A stretch of DNA of 64,000 nucleotides from Lutraria lutraria (GCA_964023205.1 OZ026839.1:17886386-17950385), one strand, 5' to 3'; numbered from the stretch's first letter, positions 1 to 12,059 are shown. Numbers and translations are program-made. The notes: a model not told the origin generated them from the sequence alone.

Positions 1-2421
1 TATTAAGAAGTATTTTAGATAAGTTGAAATTGTTTAACCTTTACAGAATTCAGGTACAGTCTGCTGTCAATGTCAATTGAAGAAATTGAACATAAATAAA
101 AAACTAGAACTGATTACACCAAAATACGGAATTCTATTGTAATTCTATTGTAACTCATTCCGTTTTCTTAAAGTCGGAACAACCATCTTGTTTAAAAGTG
201 CTATATGTATGGCATTTGATCGCTATTTGCAAGAAAACTTAAATTGCAATACATTTTGATAAAAATGTTTTATCTTAAATGTTTTATACACTTAAAACTC
301 AGTGAAAAAACATGGATGATCGGCATTTAAATATCAATAAAGCATTCCTCGTCGTAACGAGATCATGCCTATACTTGCTGCAAGTTTTTCTCTTCAATCT
401 GCTTTCATAAACGAACATGACAAGGCTTCCGTTTGTGGATATAAACTGTCTGACAAAATGTTCTCTACACATTTAAGTTAAAATAGCTATAAAGCTAGCT
501 ATTAAGGCCTTTCAAATTTCTTTCTTATTATAAAACACTCGGATTATGTTGGCTTGCCTCAGTGGAATTATGTTAGGAATTTACTGTCAAAATTACATGA
601 ATACACCTAGAACACCGAACGTTCCGAAATTTGGACCAACCTAGGTTTCAGCTTAACCTATCAGTAAGACTAATAAAGTTTCCTTTTTAAAAGGAATGGC
701 TTATGATAAAAGTTAGTTCTAATAATTTTATTTAGTTATGGAATTGTCCTCTTTCAAAGTCAACAGGAAATCAGAAACATTGGCAAAATAGTTCATGTCT
801 TTCGACGGTTGAAGGTATATTTTTGGTCGTGTTGATAGATTTTACTGTAATTCATCGTACCGTACACAAGTTTTACGGAAATATGTGCGTTAAATAGGAA
901 AACGAACGCGACTCATTTTGAGTCGTTTATATGTAAGCTTTAAAGAACAAGTTGGTTTGACGATGAACTGCAATGTAATTCGTATACGTATTATCGCCAA
1001 AGACACATACACAAACTGGGAGGGGGGCTAGCAGGACACCACTAGAAGTACTAGAATGCATAAATAGAGGACACTGCCTCGGAATTAATTTACTACTTAG
1101 AAATCTAACATCGAACAAACACATTGATATTGATGAAACATATAATAAAGCATAGGATTCGTTCGTGTTGAGAAGAGAACAATGTCATTAAAAAGAAATC
1201 TCTAGACCCCTTCGCGGTGTAAAATTGGCCGTACTAAATCTTTCCTAAAATCTATCCATTATAATTATCCAGGTAATAAATAAATACGCAATATGAAAAA
1301 CGTTCTGACCTGTTCCGAAGCACTCGTAAATAACAAGAGAATTAGAGGCAAAATTGTTTCACCGGCAGAAGTAACGGACCTGTGATGGTAAAATTACAAT
1401 AAAAATCTACATAAAACAAAATAACTTAACCCATAATAAATAAAATTGTCCTAAAATTTGACCCCATTCGTGGCATTCAACTGGTATATATACTATAAGA
1501 AGGCGTATATTTTTGCACCAAATAAGACCAAAACTAAGTTCCTAGACCTATCTTTTAACGAGAAATCGAACAATTAATTGTTCTCTTTAAGACATACTGG
1601 TCAATTTCGCATATGATCGACTGACAATCTTGCATTAGTATGTGAAATTAGTCCATTTTGGTGTGGCCGCATTTTTTCTAGACAGTTTTAAAAATGTGTA
1701 CCTTTACGTGTAATTAATGTTAATGGCCCTTTCCCATAACTAGGTAGTCTCCCTTGGAAGATTGTCGTTCTTGTCGGCAGTGCGCATGTGCTAAAAATAT
1801 TATCTACTTCCGAGGACTATATCTTAATTCGCCAAGCAGAACACATATAGGAAAAGTCAATACTGTTTCGTCAACCTGATAGTATTGAGTCAATAATTAA
1901 GTTTTTTCACACATTATGTTATAAACCACTAATTAATGTCTTGCATGCATGTGATTTAATACACAAAATCCGATAAAAATTGTTATTATTTATTTAAAAC
2001 GAAACTGAAAATTGGTACATACACAGACAACTAGCGATATCTTGGCAAATAAAACATAATGAGACAGATTATATGTAGACTTTCAAAATGCAGTAATTAA
2101 ATGAATGTTTTTAAATTCGTAACATTCAACATAATTATCATTGTGTCTCTCGGATGTGTAAAAAGTAGCAAGTTAATCATTGACGTACATATACCCCGAC
2201 ATTAGATTATATCATAATAATTGACTGCAGATCTACACGAATATAAGCAAACACAAATAACAAAATGAGTGCATGATTAAGTTTAACAATTAAATGATAA
2301 ATTAATACCTATATGTAGGAGTTACATAAAGGTAAAGAAGCTGCACATGTACATATCTTATACCAAAGGTGTTGAACACATTAGTAAGACACACCATCTT
2401 TCAACTATAAATTTACTGCTT
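1..2421. other. Intergenic, no gene recognised
   Basis: AT-rich DNA with only short chance reading frames and no splice-framed coding stretch that I can support. The one recognisable item is a 37-bp end of the dispersed repeat also seen at 5060 and 58602, in reverse orientation at 1721-1757. Confidence 0.5.
1721..1757 (-). repeat. End fragment of the 1.5 kb dispersed repeat
   Basis: The stretch beginning ATGGCCCTTTCCCATAACTA is the reverse complement of the terminus that closes both long copies at 5060 and 58602. The match then fades, so this is a solo end of the same family. Confidence 0.6.
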
Positions 2422-3141
2422 TTAAGGTAGTATGCGACCTTTCCTTGACGTCATGGGTAAAAAATCGAGTTTTCTCCGATTGCTCTGAAATTTTGTACAA
2501 TGGTAGTATAGCATGTTCTTCGAATTTTGTTAGTTTTATTTTCTCTGTTTTGCGCCCCGTTTCCTAGCAACGCTACGTCAAATGCCAGCAGTGTAAAATC
2601 GACGTTTTACACACATAATTGGTTCAAACATACCGCTATTGTAATTTCGAATACATCAACTTCAAGCTCTCTATCTGCGGAATAAGCTTATAATTGCTTG
2701 TTAACATCTCCACAATATCATCATGCGATTCATTACTTGATTGAATCTACTTCCGTTTACCAAAAGTACACTGAAATATAGTTGGGGGTCAAAATTACGG
2801 GTGAAAAAAGGACGTATTTTTAGTACTTAAAGTTCCGTCAGGAAAATAATGACCGCAAAACCCCATTAAAACTTATATGAGCTTATTCTGCAGATAGAGA
2901 ACTTGCAGTTGGTGAATCTGAAGTTAATATAGCGGTATGTTTGAACCAATTTTGCATGTAAAATGTCGGTTTTACACCGCTGAATCGTGGCGTTGCTAGG
3001 AAACGGGTCGGAAAACAGAAAAAATAAAACGAACAAAAATCGAGGAACATTCTATACTACCATTGTGCAAAATTTTGGAACAATCGGAGAAAAGTCGATT
3101 TTTGACCCATGACGTCGGGGAAAGGTCGCATGCTACCTTAA
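2422..3141. mobile_element. Long-TIR MITE with TTAA target duplication
   Basis: An element of 712 bp (2426-3137) is bounded on both sides by TTAA (2422-2425 and 3138-3141). Its ends are inverted repeats of about 270 bp: the left arm starts GGTAGTATGCGACCTTTCC and the right arm reads GGTAGCATGCGACCTTTCC on the other strand. The arms diverge by roughly 10-15% and leave about 170 bp of unique centre with no coding capacity. A TTAA duplication is the hallmark of piggyBac-type transposition, but the termini do not start with the usual CCY, so the superfamily is inferred only from the target site. Confidence 0.8.
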
Positions 3142-3558
3142 ACACTTTAAAATAACTAATAACTATTGCTCAATATATTCTTTCACGATTCAGTAAATTA
3201 ATATTCAATGATGTTTAAACTTTAGCATAGTTTTGTATATGTCCAAGTATGTTAAAATTTATATTTTATTGTATCTTGATTTTACTAATTTGGGTTTCTG
3301 TGAACATCCAAAGTGCTAAATAAAGATGAAAATTGTTGACTACATAATTTCTACTAATTGTTTAAATTTATAATGTAAGTATTCCACGTAGTTTCATATT
3401 TAATAGTTCTTCAGTAATGAACAATTAAATGAATAAGTTTTTTTTGGTCACAATTCTTAATAACGAATACAAGTTTGATTAGACATAAAAGATATTGTAT
3501 ATTAATTTTATCGATAATTATGGGTCAGTATATGCATTGTCATACCACAATAACATCA
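3142..3558. other. Intergenic, nothing recognised
   Basis: AT-rich sequence between the MITE and the 1.5 kb repeat. I see no coding, RNA or repeat signal. Confidence 0.5.
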
Positions 3559-5060
3559 ACTAATCTTATCGCAGACGATCTTTATGGTATGTTTGCCACG
3601 TGTAGCGCTAATTAATGCAACCCGGTGAGAAGTCAACATTAACGATTAACAATCAGTGTTTCAGTTGATACTTTTATTGTTGATTGGTTTATGGGACCAT
3701 AAAACAACACATTATTACGTGTTTATTCTGCAGAAACTGGCCATATTGCATAGTAGGGCATATAGTTTAAAGTTCAATATTTTATTTACCTAAACTTCTA
3801 CAGTTCATTGTAAGTAACAATACATATAAATTGTGAAAGAAAAAAACACAAAGACAACACACATATGAGAAAAGTGTGTAAATAAGTTTTACAATATATA
3901 GTAATTTCGAAAGGGAAATATTTGGTTCTATGAAAGAGCGGTTCGAGACGGTAGCATTATCAGACAGTAAATGAATAAATATTTTGTATTTTAGAAGACA
4001 TATATAGTCGTTTTTGGAACCGTAAAGATTGTTTTACATAATAAGGATAGCCAGGCTGTTGTAATGATTAATTGTATGTGTGTATATATATAATGATGCC
4101 AGGTATAACGGTCATAGATTTAATACAAGTAGTTTCACAATATTATACAAACGTGGGTTTATTGATAGTTATGGAATTGATAGATGTATATTCTAAAAGA
4201 TGGAGGTGAAATTATGATAGATATATTATAACTTTTATAGCTATTTTGGCTTATAAGCTTTTTTATTCTATCTTTTATGAATGATGAGTCTAGACGAGAT
4301 GCCAAAAATAAGAGTTTCACATTGTCGTTCTCTCGCACGGTCGAGTGAAAACAGTAGCACATTGAAAGCTTCAAAAACACACATCACATATTTTTTTCTT
4401 GTAATTTAAGCGATGAACCGGAAAATAATATAATTATTGATGTATATGTACTGGATATTAGTGTTTAATAAAACCACAAATCATATTTAGACAGACGCTG
4501 AATATGGCCCTTTTCATATATGACTGGACTTGACATTTTGTATCCAACTTGTCAACAAAATAATTGTATATTATGTTTGGAGTTCAGGTACCAGTGAGAC
4601 GTTACTGTGCCACTGAGACATCATTGCGTACAATAAGACAAACGTTTCAACATCCCTCCAACAACAGTTCGTAAACGTTAACAGTTCCAGCTCTCGCCAC
4701 TAACATACTTGGATATTTTGAGTTTTCTTCATCATACCAAAGACATATACTATACATATGTATAGTATAGGTCTTTGATCATACACATTCCTAATATCGA
4801 GCTTAAATAACCCTTCCACGGATTTAATTAATTCACATTAATTACCATGAACATGCTGGCCGACGACCCGTATATAACTTTTTAGCTTATCAGTTTTGCA
4901 AGTAAGTAAAACGCATTTCTTTAACGCACTGAGAATTTCTCAGTTGTCCCCCACTATCATCGATATCAGCGTAGGCCCCAGGAATCAGAATTATTCCTTA
5001 TCAGGGAACATCACCGTCGATTTACTGAGGGAAGTAACCTAGTTATGGGAAAGGGCCATA
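3559..5060 (+). repeat. 1.5 kb dispersed repeat, copy 1
   Basis: This segment aligns in the same orientation with 57025-58602 from the shared start ACTAATCTTATCGCAGACG to the shared end GGGAAAGGGCCATA. The copies are diverged by substitutions and indels. A block of about 130 bp near 3770-3900 is only in this copy, and about 160 bp near 57680-57850 is only in the other. No open reading frame of note is conserved between them, so this is a non-autonomous repeat or a duplicated non-coding segment. A 40-bp palindrome is inserted at 4738-4777 only in this copy. Confidence 0.8.
4731..4784. mobile_element. 40-bp palindromic insertion with 7-bp target duplication
   Basis: The insert 4738-4777 starts CAAAGACATATACTATACAT and ends with its reverse complement apart from one mismatch (19 of 20 paired). 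It is flanked by ATCATAC at 4731-4737 and again at 4778-4784. The homologous place in copy 2 of the repeat has a single ATCATAC and no insert. This is the signature of a transposition event by an element made only of its inverted ends. Confidence 0.75.
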
Positions 5061-6061
5061 GAACAAACCGATCTATATTGTGAAACACTCTGATTTCATA
5101 ATAGACTAGCACAATGAAGTTGGTACACTCAAGTCACGTGATACCGATTCACAGTTAGCGTAAACCAATCACCGGACTGTTAACATACAGCTCTCAACCA
5201 ATCGCCGGACTCCTAACATTTTTGTGCACTTGTACCCAGCTTTCATATTGCATCTACCAGCATCTATGGAACAAACGTAACCGAAAACAATACATAGGCT
5301 TTGAGCCGTAGCTCCAAGCCAAAAAGCCAGAGACTAAATATGACGTATCTGCAAAGTAACCAATAGAAATCGGGCTTGCAATTCTAAATTTCCCCACGTA
5401 TTGCGGACATTTTTATATAAAGTAACGCAAATGGGTCTTTGAAACGAAAATATACGTCATAAAATGAAAGCACTGTAGGTACTGTGGTTCTAATCGGGAG
5501 TCACGGTGAGTGCATACAGCGCTTGAACTGAGTTACAGAATACAAGTAATAAATAAACATGACATATGTAACAGGTATGAGCATGAACCAATACACAGTA
5601 CAAAATCGTGTTTTCGTCTCAAGTCGCGTCTTTCGCGTCTTTCGGTTTTGGAAGGTGATGCCCTCAGATAGCTCCTTCCTATGTCAACGTATTGAATAAA
5701 GCGTCCGTCGACCTAATAACAACACAGAAAATAGTACCACTTGTTGTATGCGTATGCATTGCAGACTTTGCAGTTTTGATAAAAGTTTAGGATATATTGA
5801 AATATTCTGTTGATTTTAAAAGCATGGGAAATATTTCAGTGTTTCAGCAATTAAAACTAATAATTATGAAAATTAAGTATTCATCCGGTATCCGCACAAA
5901 AATTTCATTTATAAACTGTTGAGGTAAAAAAAAATGACTGCATATTGAAAATAGTTTCATTCAGTAAATTAGCGCAGGGACACTATATTGTCTCTGAGCA
6001 GTAGTGGGATTACACAAGGTCGGGAGTACAGAAATACAGTAATTAGATACAGTATCATATA
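5061..6061. other. Intergenic, nothing recognised
   Basis: No gene or repeat structure that I can support. Confidence 0.45.
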
Positions 6062-6232
6062 TACAGTAAAACCGATTATTCGAATTCATACGGTCCGAAA
6101 AAATAATTCGGATAATTCATGGTTTCGAATAATCCATTTTAGTGATGAAATATATAGAGTCGTATTCGGAACCGTCGATCTTATTCAGGGTATTTGGATC
6201 AACGGTCGTCGAATGATCGGGGTTTTACTGTA
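6062..6232. mobile_element. Short pogo/Tc1-mariner-like MITE
   Basis: A 167-bp element (6064-6230) has inverted ends CAGTAAAACCG / CAGTAAAACCCCG and is flanked by the dinucleotide TA on both sides. TA targets and CAGT-type termini are typical of Tc1/mariner, in particular pogo/Tigger-like MITEs. It has no coding capacity. Confidence 0.65.
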
Positions 6233-6268
6233 GTTTGCAAAGTTATAGTAGAAAGATCAAAGTGCTGA

Positions 6269-6325
6269 AGGCATTGAATTTGTTTGGGTTTTCAAAATGT
6301 GTAGAATCATTGTGCATTTTTTAGA
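6269..6325 (+). repeat. Short dispersed repeat shared with 45828-45890
   Basis: The stretch around TTGGGTTTTCAAAATGTG (with GGCATTGAATTTG before it) recurs in the same orientation at about 45828, next to a tRNA-like SINE head. Here the head is absent. Confidence 0.45.
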
Positions 6326-6339
6326 TATGAGCAAATACA

Positions 6340-7140
6340 TCTTCCATATATATATATAAATATTTGCATTTAATATTACTATCATAAATTTCAATTATTA
6401 ATGCTCAAAACAGGCATACAACTACCCTACATGTACCCGACAACCGTAACACGCTAACTTAACTGGAAAAAACATTACCCTTTTGCACATGGAAAGAAAT
6501 ACATGTCATCCATATTATATACAAATACATGCATACTATCAGTGTACTCATCAACCTTAAATGCTGCAAACTAGGCATAAATAACTTGTCAACAATCTTA
6601 ATACCTTGGTATCTAATAATGACCATTTTGCACATGGAAACAAATACATGTTATCAATATAATATACAAATACATGTTATCAATATAATATACAAATACA
6701 TGTTATCAATATAATATACAAATACATGTTATCAATATAATATACAAATACATGTTATCAATATAATATACAAATACATGTTATCAATATAATATACAAA
6801 TACATGTTATCAATATAATATACAAATACATGTATACTACGGGTGTGCACAGCAACCATCTATGTTGCAAACTAGCCATACAACTGCCATATATAACCTG
6901 GCAACAATAATTTATTACCTTGGTATATAATAATTATGCATAAGGAAACATTATTAAATACATGTTATCCATATAATATACAAATACATACATGTATAAC
7001 ACGGGTGCGCATACTAACATCAAAATATAACCTGGCAACAAGTACATATTACCTTGGTACACAAATAGCCAATTTGCATATCCCTATCACATACAAATAC
7101 AAGTACACAACCTGCGTACATTTCAACAATTAATGTTGCT
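6340..7140. repeat. Nested tandem repeat: 26-bp minisatellite inside a ~170-bp higher-order unit
   Basis: At 6643-6838 a 26-bp unit containing AATACATGTTATCAATATA repeats about seven times with a strict 26-bp spacing. The flanks (6340-6640 and 6840-7140) are about four diverged longer units. Each contains a TTGCAAACTAGGCATA-like block, a CTTGGTATATAATAA-like block and then one or more copies of the 26-mer. The reading frames here are a by-product of the repeats. Confidence 0.8.
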
Positions 7141-7539
7141 AACTTAACATTTATATCCTTTACTGATATCAACTACATCATGATACAAGTAACCTTTCTG
7201 CATATATTGTCAATTAAAACTACATGTACTGCTTATGTTATATTATGCTATTCAAGAGCCTGTCTATGTGTCTATTATCAATTACACAGTCACAACATTC
7301 CATTGATACCGTACAATAAACACTATCTATATATCAAATTAGAATACCGCATAAACCACCAAACCCCTACATGGATGTCAACTAAAACTGCTCATGTAAT
7401 TCAAAAATACTGTACTTTTATTTTAGATACAACAACAATTGATCACAATAAAATATATATACATGTAACAATACAGCACCAAAACCAAATCCATCTTACC
7501 ACCTAGATACTTTAATAATACAGTCACGTATACTCCATA

Positions 7540-8080
7540 CAGATTTTGGATAACCTATCTCTGCTGACAAATGCACACACCGTCCATATCATAAATATTT
7601 GCGGCACAATTCCACATGCCCCTGTGCTTCCAGTAATATATAGTCCACTCAGCTGTGGCAACTGCAGCCTCAAACGCCAAATTGGCATGCATCTATGACT
7701 CGGTCATTATAGCCTGTATATGAACAATTATGCCTTTTCAAAACCTGCAACAGTACCACCTTCTTGACGCCCTAGCCCTCAATCAAATATGCTGCATAAC
7801 TGACCAAGTAAATCGCTAACTGATTCACACAAACACATGTCGTAAAGAAGTCATTGGATCCAATATCAATCAATGCTATGTCACAAAAATCAACCTCAGA
7901 CTTCCTCAGACCTAGATTCCACTCAACCTGACCACTATTAATGAGGGAACGTAACCGACTAACAAAGCTATGCATACACAAAGCAATATTCAAAGGCATA
8001 ACGACAGCGCAGTTAAAAGTGCACATACTGAAACTTTCGCCCGAGACTGGAACATTCGACAAACTAATAAACAAAGACAA
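7540..8080 (-). pseudogene. SGNH-hydrolase-like ORF remnant
   Basis: On the minus strand an open stretch 8080-7772 contains MHSFVSRLRSLINSG, then EVDFCDIALIDIGSNDF and a helix-like LAIYLVSYAAYLIE. After a frame break, downstream sequence to about 7560 reads WTIYYWKHRGMWN and then IYDMDGV. The order of a GHSFV-like block, an (I/L)xxGxNDx block and a DGVH-like block is that of the compact SGNH/GDSL esterase domain. Such domains are carried as accessory ORFs by several animal mobile elements. The frame breaks and the replaced catalytic region (DGVC where DGVH is expected) argue for a decayed copy. The family assignment is by motif only. Confidence 0.5.
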
Positions 8081-8963
8081 ACCTTTCTACTTGCTATTAA
8101 AATAAACACAAGCTAATCTGTCTTCCTGCAACAGTCTAAATCAATCACTTTGTACTTTACCAAGCTTAAAACAACGATTACTTATCTTATAGATACTTCG
8201 TGTCACCAAATCCTTCAAAAAGAACGTTTCTTTGTTTTTGCAAATATTGGCGGAAAATGATCACGTGATCAATGCACACAGCGTCCCACGGGAAAACATT
8301 AGGTATTAGACTACTAAATGTTTTGGTCATATCTCATTAAAATATTGCTATTATCTACTGAAATTTAAAGGAACCCTTAAACACATGAGACCAAAATTTA
8401 TTTATCTGCGCTAAGTATTATTTGTATATTTTTGCATGTCTTTTTTCCTGTTATTATAATAATTTTTTTTGCATTTCCGTTTAAAACATACACATACATA
8501 ACTGGGTACACAATTTTTGAACAACAATGTTCAGCTCATGTCCACACCTCTCCTGATAAAAAGAACGAACCGAGCCGCTTTCTAGCTTTTTATAATGCTA
8601 ACCGTGTTCTTTTACAATAAAGTGAACCGGAAATGGGCGATACTACCCGCAATGCGCTTTTCTGATCTCCTTGAGCACAGCTATTCAAGTAATGATAAAT
8701 CACGTTTCTGAAAAGGTCTATTTTGATGAACTTTGTCAATTCATGCACAAAATCCTACATAGACATCGAAATAAGGTGTGTTTGAATTGTTACAATGTTA
8801 TGTTACATGAACTACATGTATATACACATTCGTATGCGAAATTCTGAGCTGTCATTTTCAAACATAATAATCTTATATAACATATAAAACACAGTTCATC
8901 TATAATATTATTCGACGTTCACATAAGCAAACATTCGCTCATTATTTTCAGTAATTTACTTAC
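8081..8963. other. Intergenic or intronic, nothing recognised
   Basis: AT-rich. It may hold later exons of the minus-strand Ly6-like gene, but none can be framed with confidence. A TGATCACGTGATCA palindrome occurs near 8258. Confidence 0.4.
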
Positions 8964-9070
8964 ACGTTCTGGACATTTTTCCAAGTGCGTGCATGCCCCG
9001 TGATCCTCTATATCCTGACAAGCATAACACATTTTCGTGTCACCTGGCAAAGACAGTACATCGTCGGGTA
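8964..9070 (-). CDS. Ly6/LU-domain-like exon (partial gene)
   Basis: A 107-nt minus-strand exon is bounded by an acceptor (ACTTATTTCTTCAG before 9070) and a strong donor (GTAAGT after 8964). In the frame open across it the exon encodes DTKMCYACQDIEDHGAC, then THLEKCPER. A Cys-X-X-Cys pair followed by further spaced cysteines near the start of the mature chain is what is seen in the central exon of Ly6/uPAR (three-finger) proteins, which are secreted or GPI-anchored. The signal-peptide exon (higher coordinates) and the exon with the closing CCxxxxCN motif (lower coordinates) were not found. It could be another small cysteine-rich secreted protein, or an exon stranded by rearrangement. Confidence 0.45.
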
Positions 9071-9731
9071 CTGAAGAAATAAGTTTTAAACATTTACAAA
9101 ACTGATCGAGTAGCAAATTAGAGTACAAGCAAACTACAAGGTGACCTATTTAAATTCCATCACCATGTCGTTCCAGTGATTTAACCATTCGAATAGTAAA
9201 TGATACTACATGTATATAAATATCATATGTCTGAGAGGACGTTATTAAAAATTGTCAGCGCAAGAAAAGTAATGTTGACCGACGCCTGAAATATTATGAT
9301 TCCATGACCTTTGACCTGTAATTGTTTAAAACGGACGTTTCATTGGCTGAACCAATCAGAATAGTAATCGACGATTTTTTTTGTGCTGAATAAGTGCATT
9401 TTAGTGATATTTATGATTAGCATGCGTTGTCTTTCATATCTCTGGCGTTTAAATGTGTATTTAGTATTGTAATTCAGACCGATTTTGTGTTGCGAGATAG
9501 AGTTGGACTAAACAAAATTATGAAGCTAAATTTATTTCTAGTTTATAGAAAGCCATGATGTTGAGGTGATAAATGTGCCAACATCCATCCATATCCTGCC
9601 CGTCAACTAAATTTATTTGTTATATGTTTAATCATTTGTCGAAAAAGTACGAACCTTCTTGACTTTTGACATTTTTCTAACATGTTAACTTCAAATTGAC
9701 CGAAACATTTCTATACATAGTTCCCACATCT
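9071..9731. other. Intergenic or intronic, nothing recognised
   Basis: No exon could be framed upstream of the Ly6-like exon. Confidence 0.4.
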
Positions 9732-9995
9732 ACAATATTTACCTCCTTTGGCGGTCATCTTGCTTGGCAAATTCAACAGGCATTGACAGAAGATATTTAT
9801 ATTTTTGTTTTGATAATTCTAAATATAGGATATTCATACATGTTCTTAAACCTGATGTGCTTATGACCTTAACAACTTCGTGATTAAGTTATATTTTATA
9901 AATTGAGTCATTTAACAACCAATGTTCTTATTTTGTCTATTAAACGCATAAGATACTTGCCCACTAAGATGGCCGCCAAGGGAGGTAAATATTGT
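9732..9995. mobile_element. 264-bp foldback / MITE-like element
   Basis: The left end ACAATATTTACCTCCTTTGG (9732) is matched by the inverted right end ACAATATTTACCTCCCTTGG (ending 9995). The similarity continues through GGCGGYCATCTT, giving arms of about 30 bp with two mismatches. The 200-bp centre is non-coding. No clear target duplication is visible, so the superfamily is open. Confidence 0.55.
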
Positions 9996-10057
9996 TTGAC
10001 AGAATTGACTTCCGGTTTTGAGAAAATGGTCTGTAAACATTTTCAAAGTACAACAAC

Positions 10058-12055
10058 ACCATTGTAGCAACGTTAAATGTCGCATCGACGCTAAATGTCG
10101 CATTTGACGTTATATGTCACAAGGCTGACGCTAAAGGTCGCAACCAACGCTAAATGTCGGAAAACCTCCTGACGCTATATGTCGCATCTGTAACGCTAAG
10201 TGTCGCAACAAATAGCACTGACGCTATATGTCGCAACATCAACGCTAAATGTCGCACTCATTCACCAACCTCTATAATGCAGAGTTATCGTTCCCGCTAC
10301 ACCCATACATACTCGTAAATTTTTAATAAATAATTGTTCATACGTTCATGATAATGTTTAGCTTATCCCCTCTAAGTTTTTTTTTTACATTTGCTCGTTT
10401 GAATTGGGGATTTTATTGTACGGCGATAGGAGTCGCCGTACACTCTGGAATGCTTATTTTTAAGTGGCAATGCAAAATCGCAACTTCTTGCACCGAAGCA
10501 GATTACTGATAGTGCCCGAAATATCCGCAATGGTCATCACGTGATATAAACAAAACAGAAATAGAGCGAGGTCACGTGTTACTCACACCAACTAGTGTTA
10601 GCTTGATGACGCAGTCGTTATTTATAGTATAAGATTGGAGCGAGCTCGATAAACAACGACGGGAATGAATCTGCCCATCTGTCAATAAACGAACCGAATC
10701 CAATCCTACTATAGTAAACAAACATGGCGTTGAATTTAGTACACTATCAAGCATTGTGTTATATTACTGAGGATGAAGCAAAACTACTTTTAAGTGGTGT
10801 TCATGTGTACATACAGACTGTGTATTATTCAAGTTGTTAATCGGACTCGCTAATAGTCTCAATGATCACGTGACATTCACCGAATGCTAGTAGCTGTTTA
10901 ATATCGTTGTCGTCTCGTCAATGTCAATCACCTATAAATTACTAGAAACGTGTCAATATTTCAATAAAAGTGGTTTCAGTCGACTGAGAATTTGACTCTG
11001 CCTGGTGGGCTACAACGAGAACTAGTTTAGTATTTATATGGGCACTGTGACGACAGGGTTCGACATTAAGGCAGGTCCGAACGACAATCAATAGCTTACT
11101 GGTCCAGTCTAGTGCATCTTGCTATTTGGTAGCCCGAATGGTCGTGCTCTTGAAAATGCAGCCGAAACTCTTTATGTCAAAGGACTTAGGAAAAATTGTT
11201 CGATCTAAATGAACTTCGATGTATAAATTATTAGAGAAATTCGCTGTGTTTATTACATTTTGGAGCGATCGTCGGTGTGTTGTAATAATCTTTAATCGTG
11301 TTATAAGATACGGAACACGGTATTTATACGTTTCGATGTATTTAGTTTAGCAACATGTCGCAAATAAACAAAACATTATAAACATATTCACACAGACTAA
11401 TTTTATAATCGCGAGCGTGGACACTGACTTGTTTACGCAATTGTCATTAATTAAGTATCGATTTCGGAGCTCAATACAAAAAATGTCCGATCAGGTGAGA
11501 AATGATGACTTATTTGGTTCGACATAGACGGTCACTTTATGGTTCGATATAGATGGTCACTTTACAGTTGAAAATCTATGTTTGGGACCGTTATACCAGG
11601 TTTTTACGACAACGTACCCTCAGACAACGGAGTATATTATTTTTGGAGACTTTATTTAAATATTTTAAATGCATTCCAGCAGATATTGCAACGTCTGATA
11701 CATCGAGATGATAGTTTCCCCTGATTTTAATTTTAGGGTGGAAACAGGGACTACATATAGAGTACCTCGTGAACTGTAGAACCATATGACCAGATTCATG
11801 AGATTCATGAAACATCAACGGCTTGTATTTTTGATGGGTAGATGATCACTTTAGTTTCGGGATCAGTTAAGTCAAAATAACAAATTCGTTTGATCTGAAA
11901 CTTTGCACATCCTGATAAAAAATGTTACATAGGCCACATTCTAGTATTGAATTGCCGGATGCGATTTTGCGCCGTACAAACATTTAACTTGTTTTTTTAT
12001 CTTGGCATGTTTTATATATTGCCGTCGCCGGTGTGTGCATGTGTGTCTTGCTAGA
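10058..12055 (+). repeat. GACGCTAAATGTCGC array, left copy, split by an insertion
   Basis: At 10068-10256 about a dozen degenerate units of the type GACGCTAAATGTCGCA alternate with variants such as AACGCTAAGTGTCGC. They are followed by a conserved non-repetitive flank to about 10415. The flank resumes at 11980 (TTTTTTTATCTTGGCATG onward) and matches the reverse complement of 16305-16740 almost to 12055. The two genomic copies therefore lie in inverted orientation about 4.2-6.6 kb apart, and this one carries 1.56 kb of extra DNA. Confidence 0.8.
10416..11979. mobile_element. 1.56 kb insertion in the array flank (unclassified)
   Basis: The inverted copy at 16.3-16.7 kb serves as an empty site, so this block is an insertion. 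Its ends are inverted, TTGTACGGCG at 10416-10425 against CGCCGTACAA at 11970-11979. The left end also forms its own hairpin (TGTACGGCGA with TCGCCGTACA, 10417-10442). No target duplication is certain and no transposase is visible. It contains one copy of the GTTAGCTTGATGACGCAGTC repeat at about 10597. Confidence 0.55.
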
Positions 12056-12059
12056 ACGA

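Noticed and set aside
7180..7506. 108-codon plus-strand frame
   Set aside because: Compositionally Thr/Ile/His-rich AT sequence next to a minisatellite. No homology pattern and no splice context.
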